From the NCBI GenBank assembly GCA_963843565.1, contig CAWJKY010000003.1:496001-560000 (forward strand): 64,000 bases of DNA. The letters are read 5' to 3'. Positions 16,679 through 25,652 of this stretch are shown here, in pieces (position 1 is the first letter of the stretch; the number at the start of each line of letters is the position of its first letter). The DNA is from DASZQY01 sp963843565. GTDB lineage: Bacteria; Pseudomonadota; Alphaproteobacteria; Rhizobiales; Kaistiaceae. The notes beneath the pieces are model-generated. The model searched no databases. It was not told the DNA's origin and was given only the letters and a program-made list of their open reading frames with translations. Position numbers and translations under genes: made by a program.

Positions 16679-18110
16679 ATGGTCGTCGACATCATCTATC
16701 AGCCAGCCCTGCCCGAGATCGTGATGGCGATCGGCGCGCTGGCGCTGCTCATGATCGGCGTGTTCGCTGGTGAGCGCGCGGCGACCGCGATCTCCTACCT
16801 TGCCGTGGCGCTCATCGTGGTGGTCGGGGCGATCCTGATTATCGGAACCGGCGACGGTGCCGCCTTCAACGGTGCCTTCGCGCTCGATCCGTTCGCGCGG
16901 CTCCTGAAGATCGTGGCGCTGATCGGCTCTGGCGTCGCCATCGCCATGTCGGTCGGCTTCATGCGCGCCGAGAAGTTCGAACGCTTCGAGTATCCGGTGC
17001 TGATCGTACTGGCGACGCTCGGCATGATGGTGATGATCTCGGCCGCCGATCTCATCTCGCTCTATCTTGGGCTGGAGATGCAATCGCTGGCGATCTACGT
17101 GCTTGCCGCCATCAACCGGGATTCGCTGCGCTCGACCGAGGCGGGGCTCAAGTATTTCGTGCTGGGCGCCCTGTCGTCGGGGATGCTGCTCTACGGCGCT
17201 TCCCTCGTCTATGGCTTCACCGGCCAGACGAGCTTCACCGGCATCGCGGCGGCGCTCACCGGAAGTCAGGCCTCCCTCGGCCTGACGTTCGGTCTCGTCT
17301 TCCTGATCGCTGGGCTGGCCTTCAAGGTCTCGGCCGTGCCGTTCCACATGTGGACGCCCGACGTCTACGAAGGCGCGCCAACCCCGGTCACCGCCTTCCT
17401 TGCCGCCGCGCCCAAGGTCGCCGCGATGGCGCTGTTCGTCCGGGTGCTCGCCGGTCCCTTCGCGGGCATCGTCCACGACTGGCAGCAGATCATCGCCTTC
17501 ATCGCCATTGCCTCGATGGTGCTCGGCGCCTTCGCCGCCATCGGCCAGACCAACATCAAGCGGCTGATGGCCTATTCCTCCATCGGCCACATGGGCTTCG
17601 CGCTGGTCGGGCTTGCCGCCGGCACGCAGGCCGGCGTGCAGGGCGTGGTCATCTACCTGCTCATCTACGTCGCCATGACGCTCGGCACCTTCGCCTGCAT
17701 CCTGGCCATGCGCCGCGACGGCAAGGCGATCGAGGAGATCGAACTCGCTCGCCGGGCTGTCGCGCACCAATCCGGTGCTGGCCTTCATGCTGGCGATGCT
17801 GCTGTTCTCGCTTGCCGGAATTCCGCCGCTCGCCGGCTTCTTCGCCAAGTTCTACGTGTTCCTGGCGGCGATCCAGTCGGGGCTCTACGTGCTGGCGGTG
17901 ATCGGCGTCCTGGCGAGCGTGGTGGGCGCCTACTACTACCTGCGCATCGTCAAGCTCATGTACTTCGACGAGCCGGCCGAGAAGTTCACGCCCATGCCGG
18001 TCGAGTTGCGCGTGGTCCTCGGCGTCAGCGGGGCGTTCGTCCTGCTGTTCGTCTTCATTGCCGGCCAGATCGGCACGATCGCCGAAGTCGCCGCCAAGAC
18101 CTTCTTCTGA
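16679..18110 (+). pseudogene. nuoN: NADH-quinone oxidoreductase subunit N, one-base frameshift
   Basis: From the ATG at 16679 the product is normal NuoN (SLYLGLEMQSLAIYVLAA, AFKVSAVPFHMWTPDVYEGAPTPVTAFLAAAPK, SSIGHMGFALVGLAAG) up to MRRDGKAIEEIE. There the frame passes into arginine-rich nonsense. The rest of NuoN continues in another frame from about 17745 (SLAGLSRTNPVLAFMLAML, SLAGIPPLAGFFAKFYVF) to the stop at 18110. The total is 1432 bases, one more than a multiple of three, so an extra A in GAAC near 17742 is the simplest cause. Removing it restores 476 residues. All other complex I genes are intact, so an assembly error is as likely as a real mutation. Confidence 0.9.
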
Positions 18111-18116
18111 GCGCGG

Positions 18117-18881
18117 ATGTCCGCGCCGCCCCCGGGCTATCGGGTCCGCACCTACGACACGCTGGGGTCCACCAATCGCGAAGCGCTGACGCTTGCTCGC
18201 GAGGGCGTGGCGGGCGGCCTGTGGGTGGTCGCCGAGGAGCAGCGCGAAGGGCGCGGCCGGCGCGGCCGGACATGGGAAACGGCCCGTGGGAACCTTGCCG
18301 CCTCGCTCCTGCTGCTCGACCCGGCGCCGCCAGAAGTCGCCGCCACCCTGTCGTTCGTGGCGGGCGTCGCGCTGCATCTTGCCGTGGTCGATCTGGTCGG
18401 CCCGGCGATTGCCGAGCGGCTGACGCTGAAATGGCCGAACGACCTGCTGCTCGACCGCCACAAGGTCGGCGGCATTCTGGTGGAGGGCGAGCGGACGGCC
18501 GGTTCGTTCGTGGTGGTCATCGGGGTTGGCGCCAATTGCGTCGACCACCCGGATATCGAGGCGCGGGTCCCGATCAGCGACTTCGCTGCGCGCGGTGTCG
18601 ATCTGGTGGCCGAATTGCTCTTCGAGCGGCTAGCGCAGCGCATGGCCGACGAAATCGTCCGCTGGAACCGCGGCGCGGGCTTTGCGGAGACGCGTGGCGC
18701 GTGGTTGGCGCGGTCGATCGGTGTAGGCGAGGAGATCCGGGTCAACCTTGCCCACGGCAGCCTCGACGGCCGCTTCGAGGCGCTCGACGACAACGGCCGG
18801 CTTATCCTTGAGCGCCATGACGGGGTTCGCGAGACGATCAGCGCCGGCGACGTGTTCTTCGCATCGGCCGGGCCTGAGTGA
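18117..18881 (+). CDS. birA: Biotin--[acetyl-CoA-carboxylase] ligase
   Basis: The 254-residue protein shows the biotin ligase catalytic domain: TLGSTNREA near the N-terminus, EEQREGRGRRGRTW (the biotinyl-AMP binding loop), LKWPNDLL, and KVGGILVEGE. A small SH3-like C-terminal domain follows. There is no N-terminal helix-turn-helix, so it is the monofunctional type, not a repressor. It attaches biotin to the carrier subunit of acetyl-CoA carboxylase and similar enzymes. It follows nuoN by six bases and its stop overlaps the rnj start, as in many alphaproteobacterial nuo operons. Confidence 0.95.
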   Translation: MSAPPPGYRVRTYDTLGSTNREALTLAREGVAGGLWVVAEEQREGRGRRGRTWETARGNLAASLLLLDPAPPEVAATLSFVAGVALHLAVVDLVGPAIAERLTLKWPNDLLLDRHKVGGILVEGERTAGSFVVVIGVGANCVDHPDIEARVPISDFAARGVDLVAELLFERLAQRMADEIVRWNRGAGFAETRGAWLARSIGVGEEIRVNLAHGSLDGRFEALDDNGRLILERHDGVRETISAGDVFFASAGPE

Positions 18882-20569
18882 TGGGCAAGAGCGCCAAGGC
18901 CGCCGGCGCGGACGAACTGGTCTTCTTGCCGCTTGGCGGGGCCGGCGAGATCGGCATGAACCTCGCCCTTTACGGGTTCGGGCCGCGCCGCAACCGGCGC
19001 TGGCTGGTGGTCGATTTCGGCGTTTCGTTTCCCCATTCCGACCTGCCCGGGGTCGATCTGGTCTATCCGAACATAGCGTTCCTCGAGAAGGTGCGTGACC
19101 GGATCGCTGGCATTGCCATCACCCATGGCCATGAGGACCACTACGGCGCGCTCGCGGACCTGTGGCCCCGGGTTGGGGCGCCGGTCTACGCGACGCCGTT
19201 CACGGCCGGGCTGCTGGCCGCCAAGATCGCCGGTGAGCGCGGGGCGATGCCGCAGGTGCCGATTACCGTCGTCAGGCCGGGTGAGAAGATCGCGATCGGG
19301 CCGTTCGAGGTCGAGTACATCAACGTTGCCCATTCGATCCCCGAGTCGCATGCGCTTGCGATCCGCACCGATCTCGGCACGATCGTGCATAGCGGCGACT
19401 GGAAGCTCGACGACGAGCCGACCGTGGGCGAGCCGACCGAGGCCGCCCGCTTCCAGGCGCTGGGCGCCGAGGGCGTGCTCGCCATGCTCTGCGACTCCAC
19501 CAACGCGATGCGCGAAGGCAAGAGCCCGAGCGAGACCGAGGTGGGTCGCGAACTGACCGACATCGTCAAGCACGCGAAGGGCAGGGTGGCCTTCACGACG
19601 TTTGCCTCCAACGTCGGGCGCATCAAGTCGATCGCGCTCGCGGCGAAAGCGGCCGGGCGCGACGTGGTCATTTGCGGGCGGGCACTCCGCCGCACGATCG
19701 ACGTTGCCTCCGAGCTGCACATGCTCGATGGGCTGCCCGCCTTTCACGACGAGGACGTCTTCGAGCACCTGCCGCGCCGCAAGGTGTGCGCCATTCTCAC
19801 CGGCAGCCAGGGCGAGCCGCGCGCGGCGCTGGCGCGGGTCGCCGCCGGCGAGCATCCGCGCGTCGAGATGTCCGAGGGCGACACGTTCGTCTTTTCGGCG
19901 CGCGCCATCCCCGGCAACGAACTTGAGATCAACCGCATCATCAACGGGCTGACGGTGCGCGGGGTGCGCGTCATAACCGACCGCGAGCGGCTGGTGCATG
20001 TCTCCGGCCATCCCCGGCGTGGTGAACTCCGCACGCTCTACGGCTGGGTCAAGCCGAAGATCGCCATTCCGGTTCACGGCGAGGCCATGCACCTCGCGGC
20101 CCACGGGGAGTTCGCGCGCGAACTCGGGGTCGAGCGCGTGCTGACGGTCAAGAACGGCGAGATGGTGCGCCTGGCGCCGGACCCCGTAGAGAGCGTCGAC
20201 GAGGTCGAGGCGGGCCGCATGTTCAAGGACGGCAAGATCATCGCGGATCTTGAAGGCGTCGGCATTCCGCAGCGGCGCAAGCTGTCGTTCGCCGGGCATA
20301 TCGCGATCTCGCTGGTCCTCGACGCCAAGGGGTCCCAGGTCGCCGACCCGGACATCGAGCTGGTCGGCCTGCCGGTCAAGGATTCCGCGGGCCGCAGCTT
20401 CGACGAGATCATCCTTGAGGCCATCGCGGGGACGCTGGAGTCCTTGCCCGGGCCGCGCCGCCGCGACCCGGACGTGGTCGGCGAGGCGATTCGCCGGGCG
20501 GCGCGGGGGGCGGCTGCCGAGGCGTGGGGCAAAAAGCCGATTTGCACCGTCTTCGTCGCGGTCGTATGA
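18881..20569 (+). CDS. rnj: Ribonuclease J
   Basis: The 562-residue protein is a metallo-beta-lactamase/beta-CASP RNase. The metal motif HGHEDH is at residues 82-87, with further ligands in NVAHSIPESHALAIRT and HSGDWKLDD, and the beta-CASP motif VHVSGHPRRGEL follows. It degrades and matures RNA as a 5'-3' exonuclease and endonuclease, and is a core RNA decay enzyme in alphaproteobacteria. The ATG at 18881 uses the last base of the birA stop; a GTG one codon earlier is possible. The stop overlaps the next start (ATGA). Confidence 0.94.
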   Translation: MGKSAKAAGADELVFLPLGGAGEIGMNLALYGFGPRRNRRWLVVDFGVSFPHSDLPGVDLVYPNIAFLEKVRDRIAGIAITHGHEDHYGALADLWPRVGAPVYATPFTAGLLAAKIAGERGAMPQVPITVVRPGEKIAIGPFEVEYINVAHSIPESHALAIRTDLGTIVHSGDWKLDDEPTVGEPTEAARFQALGAEGVLAMLCDSTNAMREGKSPSETEVGRELTDIVKHAKGRVAFTTFASNVGRIKSIALAAKAAGRDVVICGRALRRTIDVASELHMLDGLPAFHDEDVFEHLPRRKVCAILTGSQGEPRAALARVAAGEHPRVEMSEGDTFVFSARAIPGNELEINRIINGLTVRGVRVITDRERLVHVSGHPRRGELRTLYGWVKPKIAIPVHGEAMHLAAHGEFARELGVERVLTVKNGEMVRLAPDPVESVDEVEAGRMFKDGKIIADLEGVGIPQRRKLSFAGHIAISLVLDAKGSQVADPDIELVGLPVKDSAGRSFDEIILEAIAGTLESLPGPRRRDPDVVGEAIRRAARGAAAEAWGKKPICTVFVAVV

Positions 20570-20982
20570 GCGCGCACATGATCGGCCGCCTCAACCACGT
20601 CGCCATCGCCGTGCACGACATCGAGGCCGGCGCTGCGCTCTATCGCGACATGCTGGGCGCCAAGGTGTCGGAGGCGGTGGCGCAGCCGGAGCATGGCGTC
20701 ACGACCGTGTTCGTGGAGCTGCCGAATACCAAGGTCGAGCTGATTGCGCCGCTCGGCGAGGGGTCGCCGATCGCCGCGTTTCTCGAGCGCCATCCCTTCG
20801 GAGGGGTTCATCACGTGTGCTACGAGGTCGCCGACGTGAGGGCCGCGGTGCGCGACCTTGCGGCGCGCGGCGCGCGCGTGCTGGGCGACGGCGAACCCAA
20901 GATCGGCGCCCACGGCAAGCCGGTCGTGTTCGTGCACCCGAAGGATTTCCTCGGCACGCTGATCGAGCTGGAGCAGGCGTGA
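20566..20982 (+). CDS. mce: Methylmalonyl-CoA epimerase
   Basis: The 138-residue glyoxalase/VOC-fold protein has two beta-alpha-beta-beta-beta units: MIGRLNHVAIAVHDIEAGAALYRD with the first metal histidine in LNHVAIAV, then HPFGGVHHVCYEVADV and VVFVHPKDFLGTLIELEQ with the other ligands. It interconverts the (R) and (S) forms of methylmalonyl-CoA for propionate and branched-chain catabolism. The ATG overlapping the rnj stop by four bases is chosen; an ATG four codons later is an alternative. Translation is coupled to rnj. Confidence 0.93.
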   Translation: MSAHMIGRLNHVAIAVHDIEAGAALYRDMLGAKVSEAVAQPEHGVTTVFVELPNTKVELIAPLGEGSPIAAFLERHPFGGVHHVCYEVADVRAAVRDLAARGARVLGDGEPKIGAHGKPVVFVHPKDFLGTLIELEQA

Positions 20983-20983
20983 C

Positions 20984-21256
20984 ATGAGCCTGATCGCGAT
21001 CGCCGGTTTCTACTTCGTCCTGTGGTGGCTGGTGTTGTTTGCCGTCCTGCCGTTCTTCATGACTCGTTCGCAGGACAAGGCTGGCGACGTGACGCTGGGG
21101 ACGGCGCGCAGCGCACCGGCGCGCCTCAGTCTCGGCCGTGTTGTGATCGCCAACACGATCGTCACCGCGATCATCGTCGGCGCAATCGTCTTCGTCGTCG
21201 ACCGCTACGACATCACGTTCGATACGATCGCGAATCTCGTTTCGCTGAAGCCATAA
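20984..21256 (+). CDS. DUF1467 family membrane protein
   Basis: The 90-residue protein has two predicted transmembrane helices (about residues 4-26 and 52-72). Its signature IAGFYFVLWWLVLFAVLPFFMTRSQ-like N-terminus and hydrophilic middle fit the DUF1467 family, which is nearly confined to alphaproteobacteria. It nearly always follows the epimerase gene in this order and precedes proS. Function is unknown. It is the last gene of the run that starts with nuoA. Confidence 0.88.
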   Translation: MSLIAIAGFYFVLWWLVLFAVLPFFMTRSQDKAGDVTLGTARSAPARLSLGRVVIANTIVTAIIVGAIVFVVDRYDITFDTIANLVSLKP

Positions 21257-21283
21257 AAAAAGCAAGGCCAGAGGCCTTGCTTC
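21254..21283 (-). terminator. Hairpin terminator, best oriented for the minus strand
   Basis: A perfect 10-bp stem AAGCAAGGCC/GGCCTTGCTT (21260-21269 with 21273-21282) has an AGA loop. Seven A's precede it on the plus strand, which on the minus strand become a T-run after the hairpin. This makes a strong intrinsic terminator for minus-strand transcripts and only a moderate one (TTCAT tail) for the plus-strand DUF1467 gene ending at 21256. It may serve both directions. Confidence 0.75.
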
Positions 21284-21298
21284 ATCGAGTTCCGCGTC

Positions 21299-21514
21299 TC
21301 ACCCCTCATCCAGATCCACGATCCAGCAGGCTGGCTGGACCTTGAAAACAGGACCCGGTGGCTGCGCCTTACGGGCGCGCTCTGAGGGATCTTCCTCCCA
21401 AGACTTAGACCGCGATGCCTTTTTGGATGGTCCCACCCACGTGGGTGGTACCCGTCCTTTTGTTATTGAAACGACCCTAGCCAAACGATCCCGGCTTGTC
21501 ACCAATTTGTGCAC
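21299..21514 (-). CDS. Small basic hypothetical protein antisense to the proS leader
   Basis: This 71-residue frame starts at a GTG on the minus strand and stops 16 bases before the strong minus-strand terminator at 21254-21283, which is the main reason to believe it. The product is basic, with PPTWVGPSKKASRSKSWEED and a C-terminal PPGPVFKVQPACWIVDLDEG. I do not recognise a family. Base composition is more AT-rich than the neighbours. It occupies most of the 413-base space between the DUF1467 gene and proS, where otherwise only the proS leader is expected. It might instead be part of a small RNA. Confidence 0.4.
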   Translation of the reverse strand: MHKLVTSRDRLARVVSITKGRVPPTWVGPSKKASRSKSWEEDPSERARKAQPPGPVFKVQPACWIVDLDEG

Positions 21515-21669
21515 CGGCAGCCCGAATTTTTTGCATGGTTTGATGTCTTCGCGCGAAAATGTTTCGCCGCCGCCAGGTGTCGCAGGGGCCGTCCGTTGAG
21601 CCCCCTTGTGTTCCGGTCGTTGTATCGGTTCACTGCGGCGCCATTTCAGCCTCGGAGTCCCGCCCGAAA
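21515..21669 (+). promoter_or_regulatory. proS: Promoter/leader region of proS
   Basis: This stretch lies between the putative divergent small gene and the proS ATG. It is AT-rich at its left end (GAATTTTTTGCATGG near 21525-21537), as expected for a divergent promoter region. No unambiguous -35/-10 pair is visible. The proS frame is open across it, but the encoded residues are not conserved in prolyl-tRNA synthetases. Confidence 0.35.
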
Positions 21670-22992
21670 ATGCGCCTTTCCCGTTACTTTCTGCCGATTC
21701 TGCGCGAAGCGCCGCGGGAGGCGGAAATCGTCTCTCATCGCCTGATGCTGCGCGCGGGGATGATCCGCCAACAGGCCGCCGGAATATACTCTTGGCTGCC
21801 GCTTGGCGAAAACGTGCTCGCTAAAATTGCAGCCATCGTGCGCGAGGAACAGGACCGCTCCGGCGCAATCGAGATTCTGATGCCCACCGTTCAGTCGGCT
21901 GACCTGTGGCGGGAGAGCGGGCGCTACGACGCCTACGGCAAGGAGATGCTGCGCATCACCGACCGCCACGAGCGCGACATGCTGTATGGGCCGACCAACG
22001 AGGAAATGGTCACGGAGATTTTCCGCTCGTACGTGTCGTCGTACCGGTCGCTGCCGCTCAACCTCTATCACGTGCAGTGGAAGTTTCGCGACGAGGTGCG
22101 GCCGCGCTTCGGGGTGATGCGCGGGCGCGAATTCCTGATGAAGGACGCCTACTCGTTCGATCTCGACGAGGCGACGGCGCGGCTCTCCTACAACAAGATG
22201 TTCGTCGCCTATCTGAGGACGTTCGCGCGGCTCGGGCTGACGGCGATCCCGATGCGCGCCGAGACCGGACCGATCGGCGGCGATCTCAGCCACGAGTTTC
22301 TGGTGTTGGCGGAGACGGGCGAGTCGGGCGTCTTTTGCGACAAGGACATCCTGACGGTTCCGGTGCCCGGTGCGGACGTCGACTACGACGGCGACCTGAC
22401 GCCGCACATCACGCCGTACACGTCGTACTACGCGGCCACCGAGGACGTGCACGACGCGGCGCGCTTCGAGGCCGAGGTGCCGGCGGAGCGACGCTTGCAG
22501 ACGCGCGGTATCGAGGTCGGGCAGGTCTTCTACTTCGGGACCAAGTACTCCAAGCCGATGGGCGCGACGGTGACCGGGCCCGACGGTGCCGATCAGGCGG
22601 TCCACATGGGCTCATACGGGATCGGCGTTTCGCGGCTGGTCGGCGCGATCATCGAGGCGAGCCACGACGACGCCGGCATCATCTGGCCGGAGAGCGTGGC
22701 GCCGTTCCGCGTCGGCCTCATCAACCTGAAGGCGGGCGACGCCAAGGTCGATGCCGCGGCGGAGGGTTTGTATCAGCGCCTCACGAATGCCGGAATCACG
22801 GTACTCTACGATGACCTCGACCAGCGGGCCGGTGCCAAGTTTGCGTCGATGGACCTGATCGGGCTGCCCTGGCAGCTGATTGTCGGGCCGAAGGGCCTGG
22901 AGCGCGGCGAGGTCGAGATCAAGAAGCGCGCCACTGGCGCGCGTGAGACGATAGGACTGGATGCGGCAGTGGAGCGAATCGCGACCGCCTGA
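21670..22992 (+). CDS. proS: Prolyl-tRNA synthetase (short, alphaproteobacterial type)
   Basis: The 440-residue class II synthetase starts MRLSRYFLPILREAP. It shows motif 1 around GIYSWLPLG, motif 2 (WKFRDEVRPRFGVMRGREFLMKDAYSFD) and motif 3 (GSYGIGVSRLVGAIIE), then an anticodon-binding domain from about residue 345. It lacks the editing insertion between motifs 2 and 3 that longer bacterial ProRS carry. It charges tRNA-Pro. The ATG at 21670 gives the conserved N-terminus; earlier in-frame starts would add non-conserved residues. The stop shares a base with the lolC start. Confidence 0.96.
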   Translation: MRLSRYFLPILREAPREAEIVSHRLMLRAGMIRQQAAGIYSWLPLGENVLAKIAAIVREEQDRSGAIEILMPTVQSADLWRESGRYDAYGKEMLRITDRHERDMLYGPTNEEMVTEIFRSYVSSYRSLPLNLYHVQWKFRDEVRPRFGVMRGREFLMKDAYSFDLDEATARLSYNKMFVAYLRTFARLGLTAIPMRAETGPIGGDLSHEFLVLAETGESGVFCDKDILTVPVPGADVDYDGDLTPHITPYTSYYAATEDVHDAARFEAEVPAERRLQTRGIEVGQVFYFGTKYSKPMGATVTGPDGADQAVHMGSYGIGVSRLVGAIIEASHDDAGIIWPESVAPFRVGLINLKAGDAKVDAAAEGLYQRLTNAGITVLYDDLDQRAGAKFASMDLIGLPWQLIVGPKGLERGEVEIKKRATGARETIGLDAAVERIATA

Positions 22993-24274
22993 TGGCTGAA
23001 GAAAAGCGCATGGCCCTGCCGACCGGCACCCGGCCTTTTTCAAGGTTCGAGTGGAGCATCGCGGGCCGTTATCTGCGCTCTCGCCGTCGCGAGACGTTCA
23101 TCTCGATCATCGCCGGGTTTTCCTTTGTCGGCATCATGCTGGGCGTGGCGACGCTGATCGTCGTCATGGCCGTGATGAACGGCTTCCGTGCCCAGCTCAT
23201 CGACAAGATCCTCGGGATCAACGGCCACGTCATCGTGCAGCCGATGGACACCAAGCTCACCGACTATGCGGATATCGCCAAGCGGCTGACGGCGGTACCG
23301 GGCGTGGTGTCGGCGGTGCCGCTGGTCGAGGGACAGGCGCTCGCCAGTGGACCGAGCAACTCCGGTGGCGTGCTGGTGCGCGGCATCCGCGATCAGGATC
23401 TGCCCAAGGTCCCCGGTGTCTTCAACAACGTGCGCCTCGGCACCCTCGACGGCTTTGCAGATTCCGGCGGCGTCGCGATCGGCACGCGGCTGGCGACCGA
23501 GCTTGGCGTCACTGTCGGGCAGGACATCACGATCGTCTCGCCGCGTGGCGCCGTCACGCCGCTCGGCGTCACGCCGCGGGTGAAGGCCTACAAGGTCGTG
23601 GCGATCTTCGAGATCGGCATGTCGGAGTACAACTCGACCTTCGTCATCATGCCGTTCGCGCAAGCGCAGGCGTTCTTCAACCTCGACGATGCAGCGAGCG
23701 CGGTCGAGGTCTACCTCAACAACGCCGACAGCGTCGGCGCGCTCCGACCGGCGATCGAGACGGCGATCCAGCGACAAGCGCTGGTGACCAGCTGGCAAGA
23801 GCGCAACGTCACGTTCTTCTCGGCGCTCGAGGTCGAGCGCAACGTCATGTTCATGATCCTGACGCTGATCGTTCTGGTGGCGGCGCTCAACATCATCTCG
23901 GGCCTCACCATGCTGGTGAAGGACAAGGGGCACGACATCGCCATCCTGCGCACCATGGGGGCGACGCGCGGCGCGATCATGCGCATCTTCTTCATCACCG
24001 GCGCCTCGATCGGCACGTTCGGGACGCTGGCCGGGTTCGTGCTTGGCCTGGTCATCGACCTCAACGTCGAGACGATCCGGGAGTTCATTTCGCAATTGAC
24101 GCGGACCGAGCTGTTCTCGCCCGAGCTCTATTTCCTGAGCGAGCTGCCCGCCCAGATGGACGCGCGCGAGACGATCTCGGTGCTCATCATGGCGCTGGTC
24201 CTGTCGTTCCTCGCCACACTCTATCCCGCCTGGCGGGCGGCGCGCCTCGATCCGGTCGAGGCCCTGCGCTACGA

Positions 24275-24278
<4 letters not shown>
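22992..24278 (+). CDS. lolC: Lipoprotein-releasing ABC transporter permease LolC/LolE type
   Basis: The 428-residue inner-membrane protein has one N-terminal helix (FISIIAGFSFVGIMLGVATLIVVMAVMNGF), a large periplasmic domain (about residues 60-265), and three C-terminal helices with the conserved LVKDKGHDIAILRTMGATRGAIMRIF. It ends TLYPAWRAARLDPVEALRYE, the FtsX/MacB-like coupling tail. Together with LolD it extracts outer-membrane lipoproteins and hands them to LolA. A single permease gene here suggests a homodimeric LolF-like transporter, as is usual in alphaproteobacteria. It overlaps lolD by four bases. Confidence 0.94.
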
Positions 24279-25030
<752 letters not shown>

Positions 25031-25109
25031 ACAACGGGGTCGTTTCGGCGACCGCCCTCGTATAGGCTTTTGGCCGGACCGGAACGGTCCGGTTCGAGGG
25101 CGACGCAAC

Positions 25110-25544
25110 ATGACGGCGATATTTGGGCCGCGCCGGTTGGCGTGTGCCGCGGGCTTCGCGGCGATGGCGATGGCGGGCGGAGCCCGCGCCGATGGGGTTC
25201 TCGCCCTTGGGGTCCCGGACGACATCGCGGCGGACGGCGTGGCGATCGGCGTCGCGGTCCGGCTCACCACGCAACTCGCAACCGACGAAGCGCTCTCCCA
25301 GTGCAAGCTCGCCGACGTGAAGGCGTCGACCAAGGCGCTCTGTGCCGTGGTCGGCCACTTCGTCAATCAATGCGCGTCGGTCGCCTACAATCCAGCCGAC
25401 GGGACGCCCGGTTTCGGCTGGGCGATCGAGGCCGATCTGGCGTCGGCCGAGGCGGGGGCGCTCAAGAGCTGCGAGGCGGCCGATGGCGGACGCGGCGCCT
25501 GCATCGTCGGCGGGTCGGCCTGCGACGGCCTCGCCATCCCCTGA
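25110..25544 (+). CDS. Secreted DUF4189 domain protein
   Basis: The 144-residue protein has a signal peptide ending ARA at residue 27 and a domain with regularly spaced cysteines (CKLAD, ALCAVVGHF, NQCASVAYN, KSCEAAD, GACIVGGSACDG). It includes ASVAYNPADG and the alanine-rich AEADALKSC-like helix typical of DUF4189. The family is periplasmic or cell-surface and of unknown function. It stands alone after lolD. The IS1595 element is inserted 47 bases after its stop, in what was the space between this gene and the dnaE unit. Confidence 0.8.
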   Translation: MTAIFGPRRLACAAGFAAMAMAGGARADGVLALGVPDDIAADGVAIGVAVRLTTQLATDEALSQCKLADVKASTKALCAVVGHFVNQCASVAYNPADGTPGFGWAIEADLASAEAGALKSCEAADGGRGACIVGGSACDGLAIP

Positions 25545-25583
25545 AGCGCCTGTCCGCGACGGTAGGATTCCACCTCGTTGCTT

Positions 25584-25591
25584 TTCGTTTG
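25584..25591. repeat. Left 8-bp target site duplication of the IS1595 element (TTCGTTTG)
   Basis: The bases TTCGTTTG directly precede the left inverted repeat and recur exactly at 27742-27749 directly after the right inverted repeat. An 8-bp duplication is what IS1595-family transposition produces. Confidence 0.93.
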
Positions 25592-25614
25592 GGCATATAT
25601 CCCCTTGACGTATG
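25592..25614 (+). repeat. Left terminal inverted repeat of the IS1595 element
   Basis: The 23 bases starting GGCATATATCCCC match the reverse complement of 27719-27741 at 21 of 23 positions; the two differences are A/G transitions at positions 6 and 17. This is the presumed transposase binding end. Confidence 0.92.
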
Positions 25615-25652
25615 TTGGCTCATATCCTACATTCCGTCTGTAGGAGAGAGCC

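Noticed and set aside
17735..17760. Programmed ribosomal frameshift in nuoN
   Set aside because: No slippery heptamer, no downstream pseudoknot and no precedent in nuoN; a simple one-base insertion or sequence error explains it.
18152..20299. A 715-codon minus-strand frame across birA and rnj
   Set aside because: Shadow of two well-recognised genes; no ribosome site or domain.
25074..25092. Hairpin CCGGACCG/CGGTCCGG after lolD as a terminator
   Set aside because: The 8-bp stem is real but is followed only by TTCGAGGG with no T-run and lies just before the next gene's ribosome site, so a terminator call is not supported.
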